Below are positions 22,628-31,007 of a stretch of DNA of 64,000 bases, one piece after another. Where the stretch lies: positions 1 through 64,000 of the forward strand of contig CAJUSR010000010.1 in assembly GCA_910588855.1 (NCBI GenBank), written 5' to 3'. Numbering within the stretch: the first letter of the stretch is position 1; the number at the start of each line of letters is the position of its first letter. Both the position numbers and the translations under genes were made by a program. The DNA comes from an uncultured Kineothrix sp. (lineage in GTDB: Bacteria; Bacillota; Clostridia; Lachnospirales; Lachnospiraceae). The notes beneath the pieces were generated by a model. That model was not told the origin of the DNA. It did not search any database and saw only the letters and a program-made list of their open reading frames with translations.

Positions 22628-24619
22628 TCACTTCACCCTTTCCGGCATCGACTCATGGAAGATGTCCTTCCATGCGTGCCGCAATTCTTTCCCTTCCACA
22701 ACATAGGGCTGCACACCCACATATTTGGGAAGCCCTTCGCTGACCAAGGACTTCGCCGCCACCAGAGCCACCGCCAGCCCCTGCTCATAAGGTCTCTGCG
22801 TACTCAACCCCCGCACAATGCCCTCTTCCATCCTCATTGCAATTTCATAATCCAAATCCGTTGTAAATACCGCCACATCCTCCCGGCCCATCTCTTTTAA
22901 AGCTTTTATCGCCAGCAAAGCCGGTCTGTCCCAGCTTACATATAACGCTTCCACTTCCGGATATGCACTCATTATCTCCCGGCAAAGCCGATATGTATTT
23001 TCAATTTGCCCAAATCCCCTCACTACCATTATTTCTATATTCTTATAATTTTCCTGCACTACTTTAACCGCAGCCCCATCCCGGACCCCTGTTCCGTAGA
23101 AACTGGCCCCATGAATAAGGAACCCCGCCTTTACCGATGGCTTCTCTTTAAAATACTCCCCCATCATCCGCCCCGCATTGGTTCCATTTTCCCATTCATT
23201 GACTGACACGCAGGAAACATAATGATTTTTTTCCAAGCTTTCCGGTATGTTGCTCAAAAATACCAATTTTGTAATCTTTGACAATTCCATAAACTTATCC
23301 GAAGTCTCTTTGTCATCGGCAGGAATTGCTATGACCGCATCCGGCTGCTGCAATTTGATGCCCTCCAATTGGGCATTTTGCAGCTTTGAGTCAAAATGCG
23401 CATCCATAACCGAAATCACATCGATCCCGTATCTTTCCAGTTCATCCCGGATGCCTTTCTCATGAAGCTCCGCCCATGCGGTGCCCGTATAATGGAAAGA
23501 AATTGCCACGCGATAGTGCCCTTTCCGCAGCCTTTTCTTTTCTTCCCTCGTCAATACGATACTATCCGGTGAGGCGGCTTCCTCTCCGCCCGGCCCGTTT
23601 TCCAGCATCTTGACGGATTTGCGTACAATCAACTCCACATCCGCGTATTTTGGCTCGGTAATCACCTTACCCGTATTTATCTTTTCAAAAAGCATGGCTG
23701 CCGCCTGCCTGCAAAAACCTTTCACATCCCTTTTCAATATAGTCAAAGGAGGGTCAATCAATTCGTTCCAGCTTTCATCCCCGAACCCGATAACCGAAAG
23801 TTTTTCCGGGCACTCAATCCCCAGATTCCGTATGGTTTTTATCAAATATAATGTCAAACGGTTTCCGCTTGCAATTACCGCCGTCGGCGCCGTGCGGTCC
23901 AATTCCCTCTGGATTGTCAGACATCCTTTTTCCTCATCTACCACATCCACATCCACTATTTTTGCGTCGTTGATATCCCTGCCATGTCTTTTCAACGCTT
24001 CCATAAATCCTCTTGTGCGCTCATCCCTTATGATGCTCGATGCCGCCCCGCGCAACAACAGGATATCTTTATGCCCGCAATTCAGCAAATAATCCGTTCC
24101 TTTATACATTCCTTCACGGTCACAAAACTCCACCGTATCCATAGCCTTCCCTAAAATATTCCTCTCCAGGCAGACAAACGGAACCCCCGATTCCATCAAT
24201 TTTTTATACTCAGAAGCCGTTTCGCCGGCAAAAACCTGTACAATCCCTGCTACTTTTTTATCTGCAATCAGCCCCATCAACACCTGTTGTTCTTCCTGCC
24301 TGTCATTCCCGGTAACTGCAACATAAAACTGATACCCCTGAGCCGTCACCAACTCCCGCAGGCAGGAAACCATATCCCGGTATATAGCGCTATTGATGTC
24401 GGGCAATACTGCAATAATTTCCGATTTCCGCCCTACTTTCAGTTTCCGTTCCTTTTCCATTACCTTATCCGCATATCCGGTTTCCCGCATTATACGGGTC
24501 ACCTTTTTTTCCAGCTCCGGGCTGACATACCGGGTGCGGTTTATCACATGGGATACCGTTGCAATCGAAACCCCTGCCATTTCCGCAATCTGTTTGATAG
24601 TAATCTTCTCCGATGCCAT
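22628..24619 (-). CDS. LacI-family regulator fused to a second type I sugar-binding domain
   Basis: A 663-residue protein, about twice the normal LacI length. Residues about 5-55 are a LacI helix-turn-helix (ITIKQIAEMAGVSIATVSHV). Residues about 65-340 form the usual LacI effector domain (VIASGNRLTLYLIKTIRN, LSVIGFGDESWNELIDPPLT). After a linker, residues about 370-640 form a second periplasmic-binding-like domain of RbsB type (YRVAISFHYTGTAWAELHEK, PDAVIAIPADD, VEALYVSWDRPALLAIKAL) without a signal sequence. It should repress the neighbouring ABC/GH32 operon through the TTTACGYAAA sites. Start chosen at the ATG after AAGGAGG; a TTG upstream is less likely. The second domain may add a second ligand or sense the same sugar as the transporter. 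Confidence 0.9.
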   Translation of the reverse strand: MASEKITIKQIAEMAGVSIATVSHVINRTRYVSPELEKKVTRIMRETGYADKVMEKERKLKVGRKSEIIAVLPDINSAIYRDMVSCLRELVTAQGYQFYVAVTGNDRQEEQQVLMGLIADKKVAGIVQVFAGETASEYKKLMESGVPFVCLERNILGKAMDTVEFCDREGMYKGTDYLLNCGHKDILLLRGAASSIIRDERTRGFMEALKRHGRDINDAKIVDVDVVDEEKGCLTIQRELDRTAPTAVIASGNRLTLYLIKTIRNLGIECPEKLSVIGFGDESWNELIDPPLTILKRDVKGFCRQAAAMLFEKINTGKVITEPKYADVELIVRKSVKMLENGPGGEEAASPDSIVLTREEKKRLRKGHYRVAISFHYTGTAWAELHEKGIRDELERYGIDVISVMDAHFDSKLQNAQLEGIKLQQPDAVIAIPADDKETSDKFMELSKITKLVFLSNIPESLEKNHYVSCVSVNEWENGTNAGRMMGEYFKEKPSVKAGFLIHGASFYGTGVRDGAAVKVVQENYKNIEIMVVRGFGQIENTYRLCREIMSAYPEVEALYVSWDRPALLAIKALKEMGREDVAVFTTDLDYEIAMRMEEGIVRGLSTQRPYEQGLAVALVAAKSLVSEGLPKYVGVQPYVVEGKELRHAWKDIFHESMPERVK

Positions 24620-24844
24620 GGCCGACGTTCCCCTCCTTACGTACAATTTATTCCATCAACTACCATCTATCTCCTACAAAATGATGGCGCATCCGCGCAA
24701 AACGCGATTCATATTACATCTTATCATAATTACAGGTAAATCTCTATCCCTTGTATTATAATCATTCCCCAGATAGAGACTCGCCTAGTGATTAATTCGG
24801 TCAATTCCCGGTTTCTAATACTGCTTCGACGCAGTTCCCTATCC
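24620..24844. other. Regulator upstream region without a gene
   Basis: Upstream of the LacI-fusion gene. TACGTA at 24638-24643, next to its ribosome binding site, resembles the core of the operators and could allow autoregulation. A hairpin ACTGC-TTCGAC-GCAGT at about 24821-24836 resembles the first hairpin of the modular repeat. No coding region is supported. Confidence 0.35.
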
Positions 24845-24898
24845 TCATTCGGGTGCCAAAAGGTCTGTCCGGCAGTGCCGTTTGGCACTCGAATCCTA
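24845..24898. repeat. R1 repeat, collapsed copy 3
   Basis: ATTCGGGTGCCAAA (24847-24860) pairs with TTTGGCACTCGAAT (24881-24894) with one mismatch; between them are AGGTCTG and GGCAGTGCCG, as in the arms of the full copies. Only the two arm tips remain, so this looks like an internal-deletion derivative. Confidence 0.7.
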
Positions 24899-25014
24899 TC
24901 ATGTGAAAAATTGTCTAACGGACAGCTTCCCTTTTCCGGCAACGCTGTAGCATAATTTTCTATTATCATCTTTGTACCAAACAACCTTCCCCAAAGCAGT
25001 CTTTAATAGATTGC

Positions 25015-25045
25015 AAAAAAAGATGCCGCATCCCCCACGGCATCT
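25015..25045 (-). terminator. Terminator of the aminotransferase operon
   Basis: On the minus strand AGATGCCG pairs with CGGCATCT over a 9-nt loop and is followed by TTTTTTGC. It lies 14 bp after the aminotransferase stop codon. Confidence 0.85.
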
Positions 25046-25058
25046 TTCCTTCCTATCC

Positions 25059-26234
25059 TTATACTTCCTTTTCCTTTCTCAGCCTTTCCACAAAAACCTT
25101 CAATTTCCCAATTGCAACTTTTAGGTTTTCCAATGAATAAGCATAGGAAATCCTAAGAAAACCTTCCCCACATTCCCCGAATGCGGTTCCCGGCACAACG
25201 GCAACTTTTTCTTCCCTTAAGAAACGGTCTGCGAACTCCTCGCTGGTCATGCCAAACTCTTTGATGCAAGGAAATACATAAAACGCGCCGAAAGGCTCAA
25301 AACACTCAAGCCCCATTTCCTTAAAGGCATACAGCAGATATCGCCTTCTTTGATTATAGGCCTCCCGCATCTCTTTTACATCTTCATCCCCGTTTTTCAA
25401 CGCTTCCACCGCCGCATACTGGCTTGTGGTAGGTGCGCACATAATGGCAAACTGGTGGATTTTCAACATTTGTTCCATAATTACTTTCGGGCCGCATGCA
25501 TACCCCAGCCGCCATCCGGTCATGGCGTAAGCTTTGGAAAATCCGTTAATCAAAATCGTCCGTTCTTTCATCCCCGGCAAAGAGGCAATGGATACATGCT
25601 CCCCTTTATATGTAAGTTCCGCATATATTTCATCCGAAATCACAAAGATGTCTTTTTCAATTACCACTTTGGCAATCTCTTCCAAGTCTTTCCTCTCCAT
25701 GATTGCCCCTGTCGGATTATTCGGAAACGGAAGAATCAAAACTTTTGTCTTATCCGTAATTGCATCCAAAAGCTCCTGCGCCGTCAACCGAAATTCATTT
25801 TCTGCCTTCAGTTCAATAATGACAGGAACCGCATTGGCCAAAATCGCACACGGTTCATAGGACACATAGCTGGGCTGCGGAATCAATACTTCCTCTCCGT
25901 CATTCACCATTGCCCGAAGGGCAATATCAATCGCTTCCGAACCTCCTACCGTAACAATCGTTTCTTTGTTATAATCGTAATCAATCCCTTGTTTTCTTTT
26001 TAAATAATTACAAATTTCAACTTTCAAATCCTTCAGCCCTGCATTAGAGGTATAAAAAGTACGTCCTTTTTCCAAAGAATAAATACCCTCATCCCTGATA
26101 TGCCAAGGCGTGTCAAAATCGGGTTCACCGACACCAAGCGAAATCGCATCCTCCATTTCACTTACGATATCAAAAAACTTTCGGATACCTGAAGGCTTGA
26201 TATCTACCACTTTATCAGCTAATGGGTTTCTCAT
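25059..26234 (-). CDS. PLP-dependent class I/II aminotransferase
   Basis: A 391-residue fold-type I aminotransferase of the aspartate/aromatic aminotransferase group found in Firmicutes (PatA/AspC-like). Visible: SLGVGEPDFDTP near residue 32, the substrate-loop FPNNPTGAI, SDEIYAELTY, and the PLP-lysine motif NGFSKAYAMTGWRLGY. It transfers an amino group between an amino acid and a 2-oxo acid; the exact substrates cannot be told from the sequence. Its start overlaps the Lrp-like regulator stop by 4 bp, so the pair is co-translated and the regulator probably controls this gene. Confidence 0.93.
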   Translation of the reverse strand: MRNPLADKVVDIKPSGIRKFFDIVSEMEDAISLGVGEPDFDTPWHIRDEGIYSLEKGRTFYTSNAGLKDLKVEICNYLKRKQGIDYDYNKETIVTVGGSEAIDIALRAMVNDGEEVLIPQPSYVSYEPCAILANAVPVIIELKAENEFRLTAQELLDAITDKTKVLILPFPNNPTGAIMERKDLEEIAKVVIEKDIFVISDEIYAELTYKGEHVSIASLPGMKERTILINGFSKAYAMTGWRLGYACGPKVIMEQMLKIHQFAIMCAPTTSQYAAVEALKNGDEDVKEMREAYNQRRRYLLYAFKEMGLECFEPFGAFYVFPCIKEFGMTSEEFADRFLREEKVAVVPGTAFGECGEGFLRISYAYSLENLKVAIGKLKVFVERLRKEKEV

Positions 26235-26713
26235 GGCGTAATCTTCTCTCTTTCATCTTCGTATTTTTTTGCAAGTATCGTTCCGTGGTCTTTATATTTT
26301 TTCAATATAAAATGGGTAGCCGTACTCAGCACCGTATCCAAAGTTGACAATTTATCCGACACAAATGAGGAAACTTCCTTTAAAGACTTGCCCTCCAGCG
26401 TCACCAAAAGGTCATATCCGCCGGAAATAAGATATACGCTGTTCACTTCCGGATATTTGTAAATCCTTTCCGCAATATTATCAAACCCCTGCCCTCTTTG
26501 GGGAGTCACCCGCACCTCAATCAATGCAGTTACTTTCTCTACCGAAGTTTTCTCCCAATCTATCATCGTATGATAGCCGCAAATAATGCCTTCCTTTTCC
26601 ATCGCAGCCATTTCGTTTACCACATCAACCTCTTCCACACCAAGGATAACCGCCAGTTCTTTCAAGTCAATACGGCTGTTCCTTTCTATAATGGATAATA
26701 TTTTTTCTCTCAT
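26231..26713 (-). CDS. Lrp/AsnC-family transcriptional regulator
   Basis: A 160-residue regulator with an N-terminal helix-turn-helix (RIDLKELAVILGVEEVDVVN) and a C-terminal RAM/AsnC ligand-binding domain (EVRVTPQRGQGFDNIAERIY, then YPEVNSVYLISGGYDLLVTL). Start chosen at the ATG preceded by GGAGGAAGT. These proteins sense amino acids. The 4-bp overlap with the aminotransferase gene suggests it responds to that enzyme's substrate or product. Confidence 0.92.
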   Translation of the reverse strand: MREKILSIIERNSRIDLKELAVILGVEEVDVVNEMAAMEKEGIICGYHTMIDWEKTSVEKVTALIEVRVTPQRGQGFDNIAERIYKYPEVNSVYLISGGYDLLVTLEGKSLKEVSSFVSDKLSTLDTVLSTATHFILKKYKDHGTILAKKYEDEREKITP

Positions 26714-26745
26714 ACTTCCTCCATTCCGCCCTTTGGCATAAACGC

Positions 26746-27729
26746 TCATATTATCTTATCAATTTCATCCGGTTTCCCCGGCTCTAAAAAACGTCTTTCA
26801 TCCTCATTTACGACAATCCTGTCATTATTTGCTGTGGTTTTTCCGATTAGCTGTGCCGGAATATGCTCTTTTTCCAATTTCCTGACCAAATCGTACCCTT
26901 TATCAGCCACCATCAGCAAGCATCCCCCGGAAGCCGTCTCATAAGGATTAATTTCAAAATATTCGCATATTTCTATCGTTTCCTGTCTTACCGGAATCTT
27001 CTTTAAATCTATTTCCAGTCCAACGCCTGCCCCTGCCGCCATCTCCCAAAGAGCGCCGAATATCCCGCCCTCCGCCACACTGTGCATAGCACAAACGCCG
27101 GACTTAACGGCGGTGGCAGCCTCCGGAAGCACCGAAAGAAACCGCTCAAACCGCTTTGCCTCTGCCAGAAAACGGGCCGGATACTTGGAAAGCAGCTCCT
27201 GTTCCCTGTTTTTTGCCAAAAAGCCCGTTCCCTCCAAACCAATCCACTTGCTGACCACAATATCCATTTCCGGCTTTATCCTCTTGATGGATGGAACATC
27301 GCCATCAGGCAGTTTGCCGATTCCGGCTACGGCAACAACCGGATGCCTTACCATTCCGGTTATATTTATACGGCATCCCGCTATCTGGATTTTTAGCAAC
27401 GCACACCTTTCCTCTATCTGTGCTGTCATGCCCTTTATAAAAACTTCCTCTGCCTCCTTGGGCAAAAGCACGGACACATCTACCGCTACCGGTTCCGCCC
27501 CCATTGCCGCCAAAGCATTCACACTTCTATACAAGGGGAATTGGGCTGTATCCGTTCCCGGCCAATACCCTACATTTGATGACATTGCTGTCATTTTTCC
27601 ATCCCCTAATGAGAAAACGGCGCAGTCTTCCCCTATTCCTGCGCCAATCACTACTTCTTCTCTTTTTTCCTTTATCTGCTTCAATACCGAACGCTTCCAT
27701 ACCTTTTCCGGTAATTTTCCTACTCTCAT
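26746..27729 (-). CDS. AIR synthase-related (PurM/HypE-like) protein
   Basis: A 327-residue protein of the PurM/HypE/ThiL superfamily, which form ATP-binding dimers. Visible: VVIGAGIGEDCAVFSLGDGK, the typical Gly/Asp N-terminal segment, and VCAMHSVAEGGIFGALWEMA in the C-terminal AIRS domain. It is not SelD (no Cys/Sec-containing N-terminal loop) and the partner hydrogenase genes of HypE are absent here, so the substrate is unknown. The start was placed at the ATG preceded by AAAGGAT; a longer frame reads out of phase through the VanW proline repeats and is rejected. Cotranscribed with lrp and aminotransferase. Confidence 0.85.
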   Translation of the reverse strand: MRVGKLPEKVWKRSVLKQIKEKREEVVIGAGIGEDCAVFSLGDGKMTAMSSNVGYWPGTDTAQFPLYRSVNALAAMGAEPVAVDVSVLLPKEAEEVFIKGMTAQIEERCALLKIQIAGCRINITGMVRHPVVAVAGIGKLPDGDVPSIKRIKPEMDIVVSKWIGLEGTGFLAKNREQELLSKYPARFLAEAKRFERFLSVLPEAATAVKSGVCAMHSVAEGGIFGALWEMAAGAGVGLEIDLKKIPVRQETIEICEYFEINPYETASGGCLLMVADKGYDLVRKLEKEHIPAQLIGKTTANNDRIVVNEDERRFLEPGKPDEIDKII

Positions 27730-27760
27730 ATCCTTTTCCCGCCCTATCTTTTGGCAGCTT

Positions 27761-27890
27761 TTACTCCGCTGGCGGCTGTTCTGCCGGCTGTTGTTCTGCG
27801 GGTGGCTGCTCCGCCGGTGGCTGTTCTGCGGGCGGCTGCTCTGCCGGTGGCTGTTCCGCTGGCGGTTGCTCTGCCGGCGGCTGGCCTGCC
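27761..27890. repeat. 15-bp coding tandem repeat of the VanW tail
   Basis: Eight units of 15 bp encode QPPAE. Synonymous differences between units (CCG/CCA/CCC, GCA/GCG) show it is not freshly amplified, yet such arrays vary in copy number by slippage without frameshift. Confidence 0.85.
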
Positions 27891-29545
27891 GGAATTGCAA
27901 ACTGCGCCAAAGACGCCGCCACATTCTTTACGTGATCAATATTATTCGTTGCCACCGCTGCCAACATTTCATTATATGCATTTACGTCATTGGTCGAAAG
28001 CCCTACCGTCGCCGTTCTCGGAACCATTTTATAACTGCTGCTGTTTATCTGCTCACGGCTTACTTCCACACCGTTCTCCTTCACAATTTTCCATAATTGC
28101 GCTTTGTATCCGATATGGGCCGATTGGGTAACCACCTGGCCGATAGGCATAGCCACATTCGTATAAATTACCTCATGATCCGGGTTAATCACAGAAAGGA
28201 TTTCACTCTCATAAATTACTTCCCGGTTGGAAGGCCTTGTTTCCACTCCATAAATGGTAAACGTAATTTTTTTATTTTCGCAATAGCCGTCAATATAAAT
28301 CGGATGTTCCGTATTGTTTATAAATTTAAAATCCTTCCCTGCCGATTCTGCAATTGCCGCATCCGCGGAAGGATCCACATAAGTCACAATCATGGAATGG
28401 TTATGCCGCTCCGTCACTTCCAGTTCAGACAGTAAAACCGCATTATACAACGTCGTCGATACCTGGCAAATCCCTCCGCCCAAACTGTCAACCACCTGTC
28501 CGTTCATATAGGAACCGGCCATAAAATAACCATTGTCCACGGAAAACGGGGATACTGCTTCGTAGGTGGAAAATTCGTCGCCGGGATACAAAGTAGCCCC
28601 TGCAATCAAATTGCACCCATTGGATACATTAGCGCTTCTGGACGAGCCGGAAGTGCTGTAACTCGTCGTAAATGTTCCAAGTACATCCTTTACCTGAAGC
28701 AATTCTTCCTCTGTTCCCCTTGGCTCCTGTACCTTGGCAACCACCTCTACCGACACATCTTTGAAATCCCATTCATTCATCAAGTATTCATAAATCTGGT
28801 CTACAGACGCTTCTTCGTCAATCACATATCCGCTCTGCCCCGGAGTAACGGAAAATACACCGTTAGTCCTTGTCAGAACCGCATCCTTTGCTTCCGTATT
28901 ATATTCCATGCACTGCTCCGCTAAAATTTTGCGGATAGCTTCCTTATCAAAATCATAAGCCAGTTCAAATACTTTATTTTCATGGCGTAAATCCTGCAGC
29001 GCTTTGTAACGTTGTATAATATTCCCTTTTTTCCCAAGCGCTATCGCATCCTGAACCGCATCCTGATTTGCCCATTTTAAGCCTAAATCCCCAACTGCAG
29101 CTTCCACTTGATTTCCGTCCATCACCTGAAAAGTCACTGTCTGCCCTTTTAGTTCTTCTATGTATGCCTCCACATCCCGCTTTGCTTCCCCTGCAGTTTT
29201 CCCGGACACATCGATATTGCCGATATATATACCTTCAGAAATCGTATTGCTGTCGCCCATTGTAGTCAGCGGCCCCACTTGCGTCTCCTGACCGCCACCT
29301 TCTTGCGCTTCCTGAACCTGGGAACCGTTTTCCTCTACATTTGGCATATCCGAATTGTCCGATGCCCCTTCATCTTCTACGCCATTCCCGCCTTCTTCGC
29401 CCATTTTTTCCTGGGTTTCCACAGCCGTTGACCCTGCCGTCTGTGCATCGTCAATTGATTGGGCATGTGCCGTCTGAAAAGGTAATACCGTTATCAATAT
29501 AGCCAGTGCCGCCCCCAACGCCACTTTCTGATTTTTAATTTTCAT
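27761..29545 (-). CDS. Secreted VanW-family protein with Pro-rich repeat tail
   Basis: A 594-residue exported protein: signal peptide ending near AHAQS (residue 29), an acidic linker, two YoaR-type peptidoglycan-binding-like domains (about 105-300), a VanW domain (GCNLIAGATLYPGDEFSTYE, GYFMAGSYMNGQVVDSLGGG, ICQVSTTLYNAVL) and a G5-like segment (about 440-500). The tail is eight QPPAE units, the seventh altered to QQPAE, ending at the stop codon. VanW domains are linked to cell-wall modification but their reaction is not established. The tail lacks an LPXTG motif and may span the wall. It heads the operon with the AIR-synthase-like, Lrp and aminotransferase genes. Confidence 0.92.
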   Translation of the reverse strand: MKIKNQKVALGAALAILITVLPFQTAHAQSIDDAQTAGSTAVETQEKMGEEGGNGVEDEGASDNSDMPNVEENGSQVQEAQEGGGQETQVGPLTTMGDSNTISEGIYIGNIDVSGKTAGEAKRDVEAYIEELKGQTVTFQVMDGNQVEAAVGDLGLKWANQDAVQDAIALGKKGNIIQRYKALQDLRHENKVFELAYDFDKEAIRKILAEQCMEYNTEAKDAVLTRTNGVFSVTPGQSGYVIDEEASVDQIYEYLMNEWDFKDVSVEVVAKVQEPRGTEEELLQVKDVLGTFTTSYSTSGSSRSANVSNGCNLIAGATLYPGDEFSTYEAVSPFSVDNGYFMAGSYMNGQVVDSLGGGICQVSTTLYNAVLLSELEVTERHNHSMIVTYVDPSADAAIAESAGKDFKFINNTEHPIYIDGYCENKKITFTIYGVETRPSNREVIYESEILSVINPDHEVIYTNVAMPIGQVVTQSAHIGYKAQLWKIVKENGVEVSREQINSSSYKMVPRTATVGLSTNDVNAYNEMLAAVATNNIDHVKNVAASLAQFAIPAGQPPAEQPPAEQPPAEQPPAEQPPAEQPPAEQQPAEQPPAE

Positions 29546-29571
29546 AGCCTCTCCTCAAAGTACATATTGTA

Positions 29572-29679
29572 CTAAAAAATAAAATATGATAAAGTTGGAA
29601 TAAACATTGCGATTACAATGAGTAAAATAATAATCAATGAAATAACTTTTTTAGTTTTACGGTTATGCATATTAAACAT
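29572..29679 (-). CDS. Tiny single-pass membrane protein, Prli42-like
   Basis: A 35-residue protein: short basic N-terminus (MFNMHNRKTKKV) then one membrane helix to the end. A strong ribosome binding site, AGGAGGTTTAT, precedes the ATG, which decides this start over the longer open frame. The plan resembles Prli42, the stressosome-anchoring miniprotein of Firmicutes, but sequence similarity is only in composition. It lies 26 bp upstream of the VanW gene and is probably co-transcribed. Confidence 0.65.
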   Translation of the reverse strand: MFNMHNRKTKKVISLIIILLIVIAMFIPTLSYFIF

Positions 29680-29731
29680 ATAAACCTCCTGACCCGCAAT
29701 GTGAAAACTCTTGTCTCTGAAAGGATTATAA

Positions 29732-30340
29732 ATGAAAATGCCCTTTTTTGCAAGTTTTATCATCTTTATCATACTGGTTTCCTATGAGATTTCCAAAAGC
29801 AGGAAAAACAGCCGAAAAATCCGCCAGACTTACTGGGACAGGGAAAATGCCGCCAACAGCACAAGGCGCAAACCCTTGGACAATTTAAACTATATTACCA
29901 TCCCTTTTGATTCCCTTCCTATGGATACGCTAAAGGACAACAGCCAAATTATGGAATACCATGAAACCTTGCACCACCTTGCCGATGCCCCCATCGTAAA
30001 CTTTACCGGTCTTAGCAATACGGATTTGAAGCTGGAATACGGCGCGCCTAATATCGACCTCTTAACACGATATGACCAGAGTTACACCACCCTTGTCCGG
30101 ACTTTGCAGCAATGGGCCAAACAGCTATATGATGCCGGTCATATCCGGGAAGCGGAACAAATTTTGGAGTTTTCCATGTCCACTGGCACGGATGTCAGCG
30201 GCTCCTATCGCCTGTTAGCAAATATCTATGCTGCAGAAGGCAAAAACGATAAGATTGCAGAATTGATGGAACAGGCGCAGGCACTAAAATCCGCAAGCCG
30301 GAATATCATCGTCCGTATTTTGCAAGAATTTGGTCAATAA
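29732..30340 (+). CDS. Hypothetical membrane-anchored protein with TPR-like helices
   Basis: A 202-residue protein with one N-terminal membrane segment (about residues 4-18), a basic linker and a helical C-terminal half resembling tetratricopeptide repeats (QWAKQLYDAGHIREAEQILE, then YRLLANIYAAEGKNDKIAEL). I recall similar proteins in Lachnospiraceae without a function. AAAGGAT precedes the ATG. Its 3' end overlaps the convergent exonuclease gene by 35 bp. Confidence 0.82.
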   Translation: MKMPFFASFIIFIILVSYEISKSRKNSRKIRQTYWDRENAANSTRRKPLDNLNYITIPFDSLPMDTLKDNSQIMEYHETLHHLADAPIVNFTGLSNTDLKLEYGAPNIDLLTRYDQSYTTLVRTLQQWAKQLYDAGHIREAEQILEFSMSTGTDVSGSYRLLANIYAAEGKNDKIAELMEQAQALKSASRNIIVRILQEFGQ

Positions 30341-31007
30341 TCCGGTCTGCTTCGCTCCTTGTCAGCTTATCCACGTTATATCCTATAGTTATTCTATGCC
30401 TGTCCAGCAACTTATATAACCGTTCCTTTTGTTTTTTTGAGACAGGCGTATCTTTTTTTACCCGGAAGAGAAGCGGTTTGGGCGCAAACTCCGTCTCATT
30501 CCCTTCATAAAAAAGCTCCGACAGCTTCCGGTACAAATCCGATGCTGCCTGTGCATCCCCCAATGCCCTATGGGCTGTATGGGCTATCTGGTAATACCCG
30601 CACAAAAATCCCAGCCTCCTGCTTTCCAGTTCCGGCAAAAACTTCCTCGACAATTTCAGCGTATCGATTCCCATCCGCTCAAAAAACAAGGAATTATCTA
30701 CGGCTGCTTTTTTTACAAACGAATAATCGAACAAAATCCTATGCCCCACCAGGACATCTTCTCCAAGAAATTCTATCAATGGTTCAATCAGTTCCCCCAT
30801 CTCCGGGGCGCCCTCCAACATTTCATCGCAAATCCCCGTAAGGTTTTTCACTTTATTTTCCAGAACCCTTCCCGGATTTACAAAACTCTGAAACCGGCCT
30901 GTTATTTCTCCATTCCTCACCTTTACCGCGCCGATTTCAATTATTTTATCTTTTTTCGGATTCAGCCCCGTCGTTTCCAAATCCAGCGCAGTATACGCAT
31001 CCGTCAT
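30306..31007 (-). CDS. DnaQ-like 3'-5' exonuclease
   Basis: A 233-residue DEDDh exonuclease resembling the DNA polymerase III epsilon subunit: YTALDLETTGLNPKKDKIIE (Exo I), VGHRILFDYSFVKKA (Exo II) and AHRALGDAQAASDLY (Exo III, with the catalytic His). The C-terminal about 50 residues are a helical extension. It could be a proofreading or repair exonuclease. Its start overlaps the nth stop by 4 bp, and nth overlaps the radical SAM gene likewise, so all three are one operon. Confidence 0.9.
   Translation of the reverse strand: MTDAYTALDLETTGLNPKKDKIIEIGAVKVRNGEITGRFQSFVNPGRVLENKVKNLTGICDEMLEGAPEMGELIEPLIEFLGEDVLVGHRILFDYSFVKKAAVDNSLFFERMGIDTLKLSRKFLPELESRRLGFLCGYYQIAHTAHRALGDAQAASDLYRKLSELFYEGNETEFAPKPLLFRVKKDTPVSKKQKERLYKLLDRHRITIGYNVDKLTRSEADRIIDQILAKYGR

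Noticed and set aside
26746..27729. Selenophosphate synthetase (selD) identity for the AIR-synthase-like gene
   Set aside because: The N-terminal Cys/Sec-containing loop of SelD is absent and no in-frame UGA or SECIS-like hairpin is visible.
27730..27924. N-terminal extension of the AIR-synthase-like protein rich in Arg, Gln and Ser
   Set aside because: It is an out-of-frame translation of the 15-bp repeats encoding the VanW tail; the true start has its own ribosome binding site at 27729.
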